Shown: positions 22,799 to 32,262 of the stretch, piece by piece
Layout: every line of letters begins with the position of its first letter
Position numbering within the stretch: position 1 is the first letter of the stretch
Origin: Alloyangia mangrovi
GTDB lineage: Bacteria; Pseudomonadota; Alphaproteobacteria; Rhodobacterales; Rhodobacteraceae
Length of the DNA stretch: 41,965 nt
Direction: 5' to 3'
Assembly (NCBI RefSeq): GCF_002300555.2
Contig: NZ_NTHN02000049.1
Coordinates: 1-41,965 of the forward strand
Notes under the pieces: model-generated
The model's database searches: none
Told to the model about the DNA's origin: nothing
Seen by the model: the letters and a program-made list of their open reading frames with translations, nothing else
Program-made: the position numbers and the translations under genes

Positions 22799-24503
22799 TC
22801 AGCCGGCGATGCGGACGTTGAGCAGGGCGCAGCGGCGCTCCTCGCGGATCACCCGCAGCGCCTCGTCGAGCGTCGGGCGCAGCTCGGCGGGGGTCTCGAC
22901 GGCCCGCGCAAAGGCGTTGCTCGCCTCGGCCACCTTGCAGAAGTCCGGCGAGGGCGAGAGGCCGGTGAGCGGCATGGCGTTGGCGCGGCTAGCCGCGCCG
23001 TCGGGGTAGAGCCCGCTCACCGAGGCGCGCACCGCGCCCCATTCGGCGTTGTTGAGGATGACGATGAGGATGGGCAGGGCCAGCGCCTCGGCGATCTGGT
23101 GGCAGGCCACGGGGTTGGCGAACATGTAGCTGCCGTCGCCGAGCGTGGCGACGCAGATCCGCTCCGGCTCGGCGAGCTGTGCCCCGAGCGCGGCCGGGAA
23201 GGACCAGCCGAGCCCGCCCGAATGTGGCTCCTGGAACCAGGCGCGATGCGCGCGGCGCGGCAGGGGGCCGAGCATGGTGCCGAGCTCGGAGAAGACCGTG
23301 CTGGGGGCCTCCTGCGCGTCGAGGGCCTCGCCGAGGATACGGCTGACGGCGGGCTTGGTGAGAAGGTCTCCCTGCGGCCGGGCGGCGTCTGCCTGGGCCT
23401 GCCGGGCGCGCGCCGTGGTCTCGGCAAGGCGGGCGCGGCGGGGGGGCGACGTGATCGCCTTTAGGCAGGGCGTCCATGGCGGCGATCAGGGCGGGGATGG
23501 TCCGGGCGTTCTCGCCGGTGATCGAGAGATCCGAGCGGAAGTTGCGCACCGGGAAGCGCGAGAAGATCGGGTCGGGGCCCATGTTGACGACCTTCGCCCC
23601 GGCGCGCGGCGCATGGGCGTCGGGCATCCAGGGGGCGAGGCAGTCGAGGATCAGCACCGCGTCGGCCTGGGCCAGCCAGGGGCCGGGATCGGCGCCGACG
23701 TGGCAGGGGTGATCGGTGGCGATGGCAAGATGCGTTGCCCACCACGAGCAGACCGCGATGCCCCAGTCCTCGGCCCATGCCGAGAAGGCGGCGAAGCTTT
23801 CGGCGTCTCCGGACCCGCGCTGCGCGATGATCAGCGGCGCCTCGGCTTCGGCCAGCCAGCGGGCGAGGGTGGCGATGGCTTCGGGGTTCGGCGCGGCCTC
23901 GGAGGCGGCCATGGAGGGGGCAGAGTCCAGCCCCTCGGTCGGCACCGGCTCGCAAAGCACCTCGCGCGGGATCGACAGGTAGACCGGCCCCTTGGGGGTG
24001 GAGGTGGCGATGGCATGGGCGCGGTCCAGAAGGCCGGGGACCTGCTCGGGGAACTTCAGCTCGTACTCCCACTTCGACGCCTCGCGCACCAGCGCGGCCT
24101 GGTCGCGCATCTCCTGGCCCCAGCCGATCGGGACGGTGCGGGCGCCGAAGCGGCCCTCCTCGGTGACCGGGGTGCGGCCCGACATGAGGATCATCGGGAT
24201 ATGCTCGCAGGCGGCGTTGATCGCGCCGATGGCGCCATTGGCGAGGCCGACGTTGGTGTGCAGCATCACCGCCTGCGCCTTGCCGGTCATCAGGGTGTAG
24301 CCATGCGCCATGCCCATGGCGGCGTGCTCATGCGGCATGACCAGCGCCTGCGGCAGATCGATGCCCTCGGCGGCGGCCTGCGCCAGCCCCTCGATGATCG
24401 GCGGGAAGTCGGTGCCGGAGTTGGCGAAGACATAGTCCACGCCAAGCGCCTTCAGCCGGGGGAAGATCGCTCCCCCGGCGGTGACGGTCGATTGGTCTTT
24501 CAT
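22799..24503 (-). pseudogene. ThDP-dependent enzyme (benzoylformate decarboxylase / acetolactate synthase-like), apparent +1 frameshift in a C7 run
   Basis: Thiamine-diphosphate enzyme of about 567 aa when restored. The N-terminal domain has the catalytic Glu59 in MPHEHAAMGMAHGY; the C-terminal domain has the ThDP/Mg motif GDGSYMFANPV...LNN. The frame from ATG 24503 (GGGAGG site upstream) breaks at the G7 run 23441-23447. One base less joins it to the frame ending at 22799. It follows the TRAP genes by two bases and is the last gene of the operon. With the aldehyde dehydrogenase it would make a decarboxylase-dehydrogenase pair turning a 2-oxo acid into an acid via an aldehyde, as in mandelate-type pathways. 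Substrate not determinable; lyase or synthase activity is also possible. The frame break is probably an error. Confidence 0.82.
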
Positions 24504-24505
24504 GT

Positions 24506-25864
24506 TCAGCCTCCCAGCAGGGTTGGCAGCCAGAGCGTGAGAACGGGGAAGGCGAGGATCAGCGCGACCCGCACCAGCTCGGCGCAGAAGAAGGGGGCAA
24601 CGCCCTTGAAGGTTTCGATCATCGGCGTGTCCTTGGCCAGCGCCGAGATGATGAAGACGTTCATCCCCACCGGTGGGGTGATCAGCCCCAGCTCGGCGAC
24701 GATCAGGGCCAGGATGCCGAACCAGACCTTGAGGTCCTCGGTGCTCATCCCGAAGCCCGCGCCGTCGGCCGTGGCGTAGAGCCCGCCGTTCAGCTCGACC
24801 AGCATCGGCCAGAAGAACGGGATGACCAGCAGGATCATCGACATGCTGTCCATCAGGCAGCCGAGCAGGATCAGCGCGATGAGGATCAGCACCATGACCA
24901 TCATCGGGGCCATGCCGCTTTCGGCGATCCATTGCGCCGCCTGCTGCGGCAGGCCGATGCGGGACATGAAGATCTTCATCAGCTCCGCGCCCAGCAGGAT
25001 GACGTAGATCATCCCCGAGGTGCGGGCGGTGGACTTGAGCGCGATGACCATCTCGGCAAGGCCGACGCGGCGTTTTGCCAGGCCGTAGAGCCATACGAGG
25101 AAGACGCCAACTGCGGCCGCCGGGGTGGGGTTGAAGAAGCCGCCGTAGATGCCGCCCAGAACGAGGCCGAAAATCACCATGACCGGCAGTAGGCCGAGCG
25201 TGGCGGTGATGAACTCCGAGCGGCTGGCGGCGCCGCCCGCGGGGCCGGCGGCGGGGCGGACGCGGACGTAGATGGCGATGGTCAGGATGAAGAAAAGCAC
25301 CGCGAGGATGCCGGGCAGCATGGCCGCGGCAAACATGGTGACGATATTGGCCTCGACGATCACCGCGTAGACGATGAGCACCACCGAGGGCGGGATCAGG
25401 ATGCCCAGCACACCGCCCGCCGAAAGCGCGCCGGTGGCCAGCGCACCCGAGTAGTTGTAGCGCTTGAGCTCGGGCAGGGCGACCTTGCCCATGGTCGAGG
25501 CGGTGGCCAGCGACGAGCCGCAGACCGCGCCGAAGCCAGCGCATCCGGCGATGGCGGCCATGGCGGTGCCGCCGCGCATCCAGCCGAGCCAGGCGTTGGC
25601 GCCGCGGAAGAGCGCGTGGCTCAGCCCGGCGACCGTGGCCAGCTCGCCCATCAGAACGAACATCGGCACGACCGAGAGGTCGTAGACGGAGAACTGTCCG
25701 TAGGCGAGGGTCTTGAGTTGGCTCATCAGCAGCATGGGGCCGTTGACCAGCGCGATGCCGACCCCGCCGACGAGGATCATCCCGTAGGCGATGGGAATGC
25801 GGATCGCGATCAGCACGATCAGGACGACGAGCGACAGGATGCCGAGGGTGATGGGATCGCTCAT
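24506..25864 (-). CDS. dctM: TRAP transporter large permease (DctM)
   Basis: A 452-aa membrane protein with about 12 hydrophobic helices, the large subunit of a tripartite ATP-independent periplasmic transporter that uses the sodium or proton gradient. Recognisable blocks are SVVPMFVLMGELATVAGLS, AAIAGCAGFGAVCGSSLATASTMGKVALPELKR, LGILIPPSVVLIVYAV and AELGLITPPVGMNVFIISALA. Start 25864 overlaps the dctQ stop (ATGA) and matches the family start MSDPITLGILSLVVLIVL; the longer frame to 26029 lies inside dctQ. The subunits dctP, dctQ and dctM are in order in one operon. Confidence 0.93.
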   Translation of the reverse strand: MSDPITLGILSLVVLIVLIAIRIPIAYGMILVGGVGIALVNGPMLLMSQLKTLAYGQFSVYDLSVVPMFVLMGELATVAGLSHALFRGANAWLGWMRGGTAMAAIAGCAGFGAVCGSSLATASTMGKVALPELKRYNYSGALATGALSAGGVLGILIPPSVVLIVYAVIVEANIVTMFAAAMLPGILAVLFFILTIAIYVRVRPAAGPAGGAASRSEFITATLGLLPVMVIFGLVLGGIYGGFFNPTPAAAVGVFLVWLYGLAKRRVGLAEMVIALKSTARTSGMIYVILLGAELMKIFMSRIGLPQQAAQWIAESGMAPMMVMVLILIALILLGCLMDSMSMILLVIPFFWPMLVELNGGLYATADGAGFGMSTEDLKVWFGILALIVAELGLITPPVGMNVFIISALAKDTPMIETFKGVAPFFCAELVRVALILAFPVLTLWLPTLLGG

Positions 25865-26367
25865 GTCCGGACCTCCGACAGGCTTTCGCGGAAGGTGACG
25901 GCGGCGGCAGCGATGAGCAGCGCCAGCGAGACGAGGATCGGCACGAAGGCCCACCAGATCGGCACCTGCAGGATCGTCGTCGTGTAATTGTAGGCCTTCT
26001 GGTCGAGCATCCCGAGGTACATGCGCCAAACGAGGATGCCGGCAAAGCCGAAGGCGATCAGCGAGGCGAGCGCGCGCAGCACCGCCAACACGGGGCGGGG
26101 GGCATTCGCAGTGAAGATGTCGGCGGTGACATTGGCGTCGGTGAGCTGGCAGTAGGGCAGGAAGGCGAAGACCGCCACCGCCACGCCCATCTCGGTCAGC
26201 TCGAAATCGCCGGGAAAGGGTTTGAGCACCACGGCACCGACGACCGAGGCGACGTTTATCAACACGATCACCAGCAGCAGCGCGCCGCCCAGCAGCGCCC
26301 AGAGGGTGACAAGACGTGCGACCGCAGCGGAAATTCCGCTGCGGCCCTGAACTTCTGCGCTGAACAT
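25861..26367 (-). CDS. dctQ: TRAP transporter small permease (DctQ)
   Basis: A 168-aa protein with four transmembrane segments (about residues 18-48, 60-80, 92-116 and 135-160), the usual topology of the DctQ subunit that joins DctM in the membrane. The conserved patch FPGDFELTEMGVAVAVFAFLPYCQLTDANVTADIF after the first helix is typical. It overlaps dctP by one base at its start (TGATG) and dctM by four bases at its end. Confidence 0.92.
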   Translation of the reverse strand: MFSAEVQGRSGISAAVARLVTLWALLGGALLLVIVLINVASVVGAVVLKPFPGDFELTEMGVAVAVFAFLPYCQLTDANVTADIFTANAPRPVLAVLRALASLIAFGFAGILVWRMYLGMLDQKAYNYTTTILQVPIWWAFVPILVSLALLIAAAAVTFRESLSEVRT

Positions 26368-27416
26368 CAGTTGCTCATGCTCTCGTCGGCATTGGCCTTG
26401 ATCATCTCGCGGGCCTTGGCAACCATGCCGGCGCCGTCGATGCCCTTGGACGAGACGTCCTCGATCCAGCGGTCAACCACCGGCTCGAGCGCGGTCTCGA
26501 AGGCCGCGGTCTCTTCCTCGGTGAGCGTCACATGGGTGTTGCCCGCGTCAGTCGCGACCTTGATGCCGCGCTCGTCGATGTTGCGCCAGATCTTGCCCAC
26601 CTCGGCGACCCAGTCACGGCCCGACGCGTCGCGGAAGGCCTTCTGGATGTCTTCGGGCAGACCATCCCAGCGCGCCTTGTTCATCGAGACCTGGAAGGTC
26701 GTCGTGCCGAAGCGGGTCTTGTCCGCACCTTCGATCTGGTACTCGGTCTGGTCCTGCAGTTTCAGCGCCGGGATGATCTCCCAGGGGATGAAGGCGCCGT
26801 CGACAACCTTCTTCGACAGGGCCTGCGGCAGGTCCGGGACCGGCATCGAGATCGGCGAAGCGCCGAGTGCCTCGATCACCCAGGCACCGGTGCGGGTGGG
26901 GATGCGCATCTTCAGACCCGCCAGATCCTCGGGCTTGCGGATTTCCTTGTCCACGGTGTGGATGGCCTGGCCCGCGTGCACGTGCAGGAACATCGGCTCC
27001 ACGCCGGCATAGTCGTCCTTCAGGTACTCGTCGTACATGTCGTACATGGCGAGGTTGGTGGCCACCGGATCGTTGGTGAAGACGTTGGGCAGTTCCATCA
27101 CCTCGGTGCGCGGGAACAGGCCCGGCGTGTATCCGTTCACCGTCCAGATGAGATCCACCACGCCATCGCGCGCTTGGTTGATCAGCTCTGGCGGGCGACC
27201 GCCGAGGGTCATCGAGGGGTAGATCTCGATCTTGACCCTGCCGCCCGAGTTCTCCTCCACGGCCTTGGCCCAGGGCTCGAGCATCTCGGTCTGGGCCGGT
27301 GCCTTGGCGCCAAGGAAGTGGTGCAGCTTCAGGGTGTACTCCTGGGCCCAGGCGCCGCCGGCGGCGACGCTCAGGGCCAGGACCGCAACCGCGGTTTTTG
27401 CCAGTTTCAGTTTCAT
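26367..27416 (-). CDS. dctP: TRAP transporter periplasmic solute-binding protein (DctP)
   Basis: A 349-aa periplasmic receptor with a Sec signal peptide (MKLKLAKTAVAVLALSVAAG, cleaved after AWA about residue 24). The mature part has TRAP receptor features: YTLKLHHFLGAKAP, VKIEIYPSMTLGG, DLAGLKMRIPTRTG with the conserved substrate carboxylate-binding Arg, and ALSKKVVDGAFIPWE. It would capture an organic acid and deliver it to DctQM. A good site (GGGAGGAG) precedes the ATG. The aldehyde dehydrogenase gene ends 43 bp upstream in the same direction. Family members of this type often bind 2-oxo or aromatic acids, but the ligand is not shown by the sequence. Confidence 0.93.
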   Translation of the reverse strand: MKLKLAKTAVAVLALSVAAGGAWAQEYTLKLHHFLGAKAPAQTEMLEPWAKAVEENSGGRVKIEIYPSMTLGGRPPELINQARDGVVDLIWTVNGYTPGLFPRTEVMELPNVFTNDPVATNLAMYDMYDEYLKDDYAGVEPMFLHVHAGQAIHTVDKEIRKPEDLAGLKMRIPTRTGAWVIEALGASPISMPVPDLPQALSKKVVDGAFIPWEIIPALKLQDQTEYQIEGADKTRFGTTTFQVSMNKARWDGLPEDIQKAFRDASGRDWVAEVGKIWRNIDERGIKVATDAGNTHVTLTEEETAAFETALEPVVDRWIEDVSSKGIDGAGMVAKAREMIKANADESMSN

Positions 27417-27458
27417 GGATTTCTCCTCCCGTTTTGAACCGATCTGATCGCTTCCAGG

Positions 27459-28907
27459 TCAGATCGGGTAGTGCAGATCGCCGTCCTGCGTCGTCATCCA
27501 GCGCAGTTCGGTGAACTCGGCGACTCCCCAGGTGCCGCCGAAGCGACCGTAGCCTGAATCCTTCACGCCGCCGAAGGGCATTTGCGCCTCGTCATGCACG
27601 GTCGGGCCGTTGACGTGACAAATACCACTCTCGATGCGCCGGGCGACCGCCATGGCGCGGGCCTGGTCGCGGCCGAAGACCGCCGCCGACAGGCCGAATT
27701 CGCTTTCGTTGGCCACGCGCACCGCCTCGTCGACGCTGCCCACGCGGATGATCGAGGCGACCGGGCCGAAGCTTTCTTCGGAGTAGAGGCGCATCTGCGG
27801 GGTCACCCCATCCAGCGCCGCGGCGTTGAGGATGGTGCCGGTGCCGCCGCCGCCGATCAGCCGCGCGCCCTTCTGCACGGCGTCCTCGATGAGGTCGCGG
27901 ATGCGGTCGGCGGCCCCCATGTTGACGAGGCTGCCGAGCGGCGCCTTGCCCTCGCGCGGATCGCCGGCGGTGAGGCTCTCGACCTTCTCGGCAAAGGCTG
28001 CGACGAAGGCGTCGGCGATCTCGTCCATGACGATGATGCGCTCGGTCGACATGCAGATCTGGCCCTGGTTCATGTAGGCGCCGAAGCCCGCAGCCGCGAC
28101 GGCGGCGGGGATGTCGGCGTCATCCAGCACGATGAACGGTGCCTTGCCGCCCAACTCCAGCAGCGAGGGCTTGAGATGGCGGGCCGAGAGCTCGGCGACG
28201 ATGCGGCCGACGCGGGTCGAGCCGGTGAAGTTCACCCGGCGCACGGCGGGGTGGGCGATCAGCGTCTCGACCAGTTCCGGCGCATCCTCGGGCGCGTTGG
28301 AGATGGCGTTGACCACGCCTTTCGGCAAGCCCGCTTCCGAGACCGCCTCGAGGATCAGCGCATGGGTGCGCGGGCAAAGCTCGGAGGTTTTCATCACCAC
28401 GGTGTTGCCGCAGGCCAGCGGCGTCGCGATCGAGCGCACGCCAAGGATCACCGGCGCGTTCCAGGGCGCCATGGCAAGCACCACGCCCGCCGGCTGGCGC
28501 ACGGCATAGGCGGTCGAACCGGGGCGGTTCGAGGGCACGATCTCGCCCTTGATCTGCGTCGTCAGGCTGGCGGCTTCCAGCAGCATGTCGGCGGCGAGCA
28601 TGACGTTGAACCGGGCCCAGGCCTCGGTCGCGCCGATCTCGGCCTTCATGGCCGCGACGATGTCATCGCCGCGCGCCGCCAGTGCCTCGGAGGCCTTGAT
28701 CAGCAGCTTGCGGCGCTGGCCGGGAGCCACGGCCGCCCACTCGGGGAAGGCCGCTGCGGCGGCATCCACCGCGCGGATCGCATCGGCCTTGCTGGCGGCG
28801 GCGGCGCGGGTGGCCACCTCGCCGCTCACCGGGTTGGCGCGTTCGAATTCGCGGGTGTCCTCGGCGGGTACGTATTCGCCGTCGATAAAGAGGTTGAGGC
28901 TGTCCAT
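27459..28907 (-). CDS. NAD(P)-dependent aldehyde dehydrogenase (vanillin/benzaldehyde dehydrogenase-like)
   Basis: A 482-aa ALDH-superfamily enzyme oxidising an aldehyde to the acid. Catalytic residues are in place: Asn150 in MAPWNAPV, Glu251 in LELGGKAPF and the nucleophile Cys285 in NQGQICMSTER. The short N-terminus and the form NQGQICMSTERI, with FGGVKDSGYGRFGG near the end, recall vanillin, salicylaldehyde and benzaldehyde dehydrogenases rather than betaine or succinate-semialdehyde enzymes. The start at 28907 has AGGAGA upstream. It lies between livF and dctP in one operon and is the natural partner of the ThDP enzyme: decarboxylation to an aldehyde, then oxidation. The aromatic nature of the substrate is inferred. 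Confidence 0.9.
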   Translation of the reverse strand: MDSLNLFIDGEYVPAEDTREFERANPVSGEVATRAAAASKADAIRAVDAAAAAFPEWAAVAPGQRRKLLIKASEALAARGDDIVAAMKAEIGATEAWARFNVMLAADMLLEAASLTTQIKGEIVPSNRPGSTAYAVRQPAGVVLAMAPWNAPVILGVRSIATPLACGNTVVMKTSELCPRTHALILEAVSEAGLPKGVVNAISNAPEDAPELVETLIAHPAVRRVNFTGSTRVGRIVAELSARHLKPSLLELGGKAPFIVLDDADIPAAVAAAGFGAYMNQGQICMSTERIIVMDEIADAFVAAFAEKVESLTAGDPREGKAPLGSLVNMGAADRIRDLIEDAVQKGARLIGGGGTGTILNAAALDGVTPQMRLYSEESFGPVASIIRVGSVDEAVRVANESEFGLSAAVFGRDQARAMAVARRIESGICHVNGPTVHDEAQMPFGGVKDSGYGRFGGTWGVAEFTELRWMTTQDGDLHYPI

Positions 28908-28926
28908 GCCTGTCCGTCTCCTTGGG

Positions 28927-29653
<727 letters not shown>

Positions 29654-29661
<8 letters not shown>

Positions 29662-30382
29662 CCTCTTCTCCCAGGTAGGCGGCGACCACATGCGGGTCCG
29701 ACAGAACCTGATCCGTCGGGCCATCGGCGATCAGCGTGCCGGAGTTCATCACCGCGCAGCGCGGGCAGAGCGCGCGCACCGCGTCCATGATGTGTTCGAC
29801 CATGATAATGGTGATGCCGGTCTGCTCGAGCTCGCGGATGAGCCTGATGCCCTCGTGCAGCTCGGTCGGGTTGAGCCCGGCCAGCCACTCGTCGAGCAGC
29901 AGCAGCTTCGGCGCCGAGGCAAGCGCGCGCGCCAGCTCGAGCCGTTTCTGGTCAATGTAGGTCAGCTCCGAGGCCTGCTGCCCGGCGCGGGCGTTGAGCC
30001 CGACCATGGCGAGGCACTCGGCGACCTGCGCCTTCAGCGCCTTGCCCCAGAGCCGGTCCGGGCCAAAGGCGGCCGGGACCATGACGTTCTCTTCCAGCGT
30101 CAGCGAGGGCAGGATCTTCACCAGCTGGAAGGTCCGCGCCACGCCCGACTTCGCGATGCGATGGGGCGGGGCACCGGTCATGTCCTTGCCGTTTATGAGC
30201 AGGGCACCCTCCGAGGACTTCAGCGCCCCGGAGATCAGGTTCATCAGGGTGGTCTTGCCCGAGCCATTCGGCCCGAGCAGTCCCAGGACCTCGCCGCGCT
30301 TGACGGTGAGCGAGACGCCGTTCACCGCCGTCAGCCCGCCGAAGCGCTTGGTCAGCCCTTGGGTTTCCAGAAGCACGCTCAT
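29654..30382 (-). CDS. livG: Branched-chain amino acid-type ABC transporter ATP-binding protein LivG
   Basis: A 242-aa ATPase of the LivG type. Walker A GPNGSGKT at 37-44, PPHRIAKSGVARTFQLVKILPSLTLEENV, Walker B KLLLLDEWLAGLNP and the switch His in MVEHIMDAV. The signature region reads SELTYIDQKRLELARALA, so the usual LSGGQ/YGQ glycine is replaced by an Ile-Asp pair, a variant known in some LivG proteins. Start 30382 overlaps the livM stop (ATGA); the longer frame to 30544 is inside livM. Confidence 0.92.
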
Positions 30383-31317
30383 GCGTTGGCCTCCTTTGCC
30401 GGTTTGGTGGCCGAGTTTCCGTTGCCCTTTCGGCGGAACTTCTCCAGCGCCGCCAGCACGCCGTCGGGCAGGGCGTAGACCACGGCCATGAACATGAGGC
30501 CCAGCAGGATCGAGAAGTGATCCGGGAAGCGCGCCGAGAGCCACTCGAAGAGCAGGAAGAGCGGCACCGCGCCAAAGAGCGGACCCCAGAGCCGCGTGGC
30601 CCCGCCGAGCAGCGCCATGATCACCGTCAGGAAGCTGACCGTCGGGTTGAAGACGATCGAGGGCTCGACATAGACCCAGCGCGGGGCCTGGATCGCGCCG
30701 ACCAGCGTGATGATCGTCGAGGAGGCGACGAAGAGCACCAGCTTGGTGCGGGCGAGGTTGATCCCCGAATGCGCCGCCACGGTCTCGTCGTCGCCGATCA
30801 CCCGCAGCGCGAGGCCAAGGCGCGACCGCCGGATCCAGGCCGAGAGCGCCAGCGTCGCGGCGCCGAGCGCCAGCAGCTGCCAGTAGATGTGCTTGGCCTC
30901 GAGGTCGAGGAAGATGTAGCGGCCGAGCGTGCCGGTCACGTTGACCTCGAACCAGGTGATGAGCTGGCGCACCAGCTCGGCGAGGCCGAAGGTGAAGATC
31001 ACGAAGTAGATGCCCGCGAGGCGCAACGTCGAGAGGCCGACCAGCAGCGCCATCGTTGCGCCGATTCCGGCGGCGGCAAGCAGCACCAGCGGGTAGGGAA
31101 GCACCTCGTTCAGCACCGCGACCGTGTAGGCGCCGACGCCGAAAAAGGCGACCGTGGCCAGCGAGATGTAACGCGTCGGTCCCGAGAACATCGCCCAGGA
31201 GGTGGCCAGCGTCACGTAGCCCGCGAGGCCCACCAGCATGCCGGTGCCATAGTCGCCGAAGAGCATCGGCAGGACGGCGAGGGCGGCAAGTCCGAGGGCG
31301 GAAAGGATGTACGTCAT
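30379..31317 (-). CDS. livM: Branched-chain amino acid-type ABC transporter permease LivM
   Basis: A 312-aa membrane protein with about nine hydrophobic helices. Typical blocks are GYVTLATSWAMFSGPTRYISLATVAFFGVGAYT (residues about 30-65), AGIYFVIFTFGLAELVRQLITWF and RVIGDDETVAAHSGINLARTKLVLFVASS, the cytoplasmic loop contacting the ATPases. Start 31317 has GGGAGG upstream and lies four bases after livH; the longer frame to 31374 is inside livH. The stop overlaps livG. Confidence 0.93.
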   Translation of the reverse strand: MTYILSALGLAALAVLPMLFGDYGTGMLVGLAGYVTLATSWAMFSGPTRYISLATVAFFGVGAYTVAVLNEVLPYPLVLLAAAGIGATMALLVGLSTLRLAGIYFVIFTFGLAELVRQLITWFEVNVTGTLGRYIFLDLEAKHIYWQLLALGAATLALSAWIRRSRLGLALRVIGDDETVAAHSGINLARTKLVLFVASSTIITLVGAIQAPRWVYVEPSIVFNPTVSFLTVIMALLGGATRLWGPLFGAVPLFLLFEWLSARFPDHFSILLGLMFMAVVYALPDGVLAALEKFRRKGNGNSATKPAKEANA

Positions 31318-31321
31318 GGTC

Positions 31322-32194
31322 TCAGCCTCCCGCCTTGCCGAAGAGCCCCGTCGGTCGCCAGAGCAGCACCGCAAGGAACATCGTGTAGGTTGCGGCCATG
31401 GTCAGACCGGGATCGATGAAGGCTGCGACGAAGGTCTCGGCAAGGCCCAGAAGCAGACCTGCGATCAACGCGCCGAGGATATTGCCGACGCCGCCCATGA
31501 TCACCACGATCAGCGCCTTCATGGTGAAGACCACGCCGTCGGTGGCCGAGAAGGTCTGGAACATCGACACCAGCGCGCCCCCGGCAGCGGCCAGCGCGCC
31601 GCCAAGCGCAAAGCCCTGACGGCCCAGCTTGTTGACGTCGATGCCGACAAGGTAGGCCGAGCCCGGTGCCAGCGCCACGGCGCGCAGTGCGCGGCCCCAG
31701 CGGGTGCGGATCAGCACGGCATAGAGCCCGAAGCCGATGACCAGCGAGACGACGAAGGCGATCAGGCGGTTGGCGGCGATGGTGGTGCCGAGGATGCCGA
31801 TGCCCCGGTCGAGATAGCTGTAGGAGGTGAAATCGCTGCCGAAGGTGACCAGCATCAGCCCCTGCACGACGAAGAGCAGGCCGAAGGTGGCGAGGATCGT
31901 GTCGACCTCGAGCCGGCCTCCGCCGCCCGAGCGCTTGATCAGCGGGCGCATCATGACGGTGTGGATGATCCAGCCGAGCGCGTAGCCCAGCGGCACGACG
32001 ACAAGCAGCCCCCAGAGCGGGCCGAGACCCCAGCTGGTGAACATCATCGTCACCGCGAAACAGGCGAGCAGCATGAACTCGCCATAGGCGAGGTTCATGA
32101 TCCGGGCGATGCCGTATTGCAGCGACAGGCCCAGCGCGAGAAGCGCGTAGGTGCCGCCGAGCACGAGCCCGAGAAAGAGAGTTGAGAGAAACAT
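31322..32194 (-). CDS. livH: Branched-chain amino acid-type ABC transporter permease LivH
   Basis: A 290-aa membrane protein with about eight hydrophobic segments. It shows the LivH pattern: LGLVLGGTYALLALGLSLQYGIARIMNLAYGEFMLLACFAV at the N-terminus, RALRAVALAPGSAYLVGIDVNKLGRQGFALGGALAAAGGAL in the middle and MGGVGNILGALIAGLLLGLAETF near the end. It follows the binding-protein gene by 68 bp and pairs with LivM as the membrane channel. Confidence 0.93.
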   Translation of the reverse strand: MFLSTLFLGLVLGGTYALLALGLSLQYGIARIMNLAYGEFMLLACFAVTMMFTSWGLGPLWGLLVVVPLGYALGWIIHTVMMRPLIKRSGGGGRLEVDTILATFGLLFVVQGLMLVTFGSDFTSYSYLDRGIGILGTTIAANRLIAFVVSLVIGFGLYAVLIRTRWGRALRAVALAPGSAYLVGIDVNKLGRQGFALGGALAAAGGALVSMFQTFSATDGVVFTMKALIVVIMGGVGNILGALIAGLLLGLAETFVAAFIDPGLTMAATYTMFLAVLLWRPTGLFGKAGG

Positions 32195-32262
32195 CTAACG
32201 TCCCAGTTCGGATACCGTTGCGGGTATCGGGGCGGGGCGGGCGCAGGGCCCGCCACCGCGAT

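Noticed and set aside
22989-26045. Open frame of 1018 codons on the minus strand
   Set aside because: It joins the shadow frame of dctM/dctQ to the ThDP enzyme frame and then to a wrong frame after the C7 break. Only 23448-24503 of it is genuine coding; the rest is Arg/Pro/His-rich shadow.
26532-27437. Long plus-strand frames opposite the TRAP and Liv/ALDH genes (also 27582-29060, 32182-33486, 36356-37954)
   Set aside because: They are His/Gly/Arg-rich mirror frames of high-GC coding sequence; the minus-strand genes explain the region fully.
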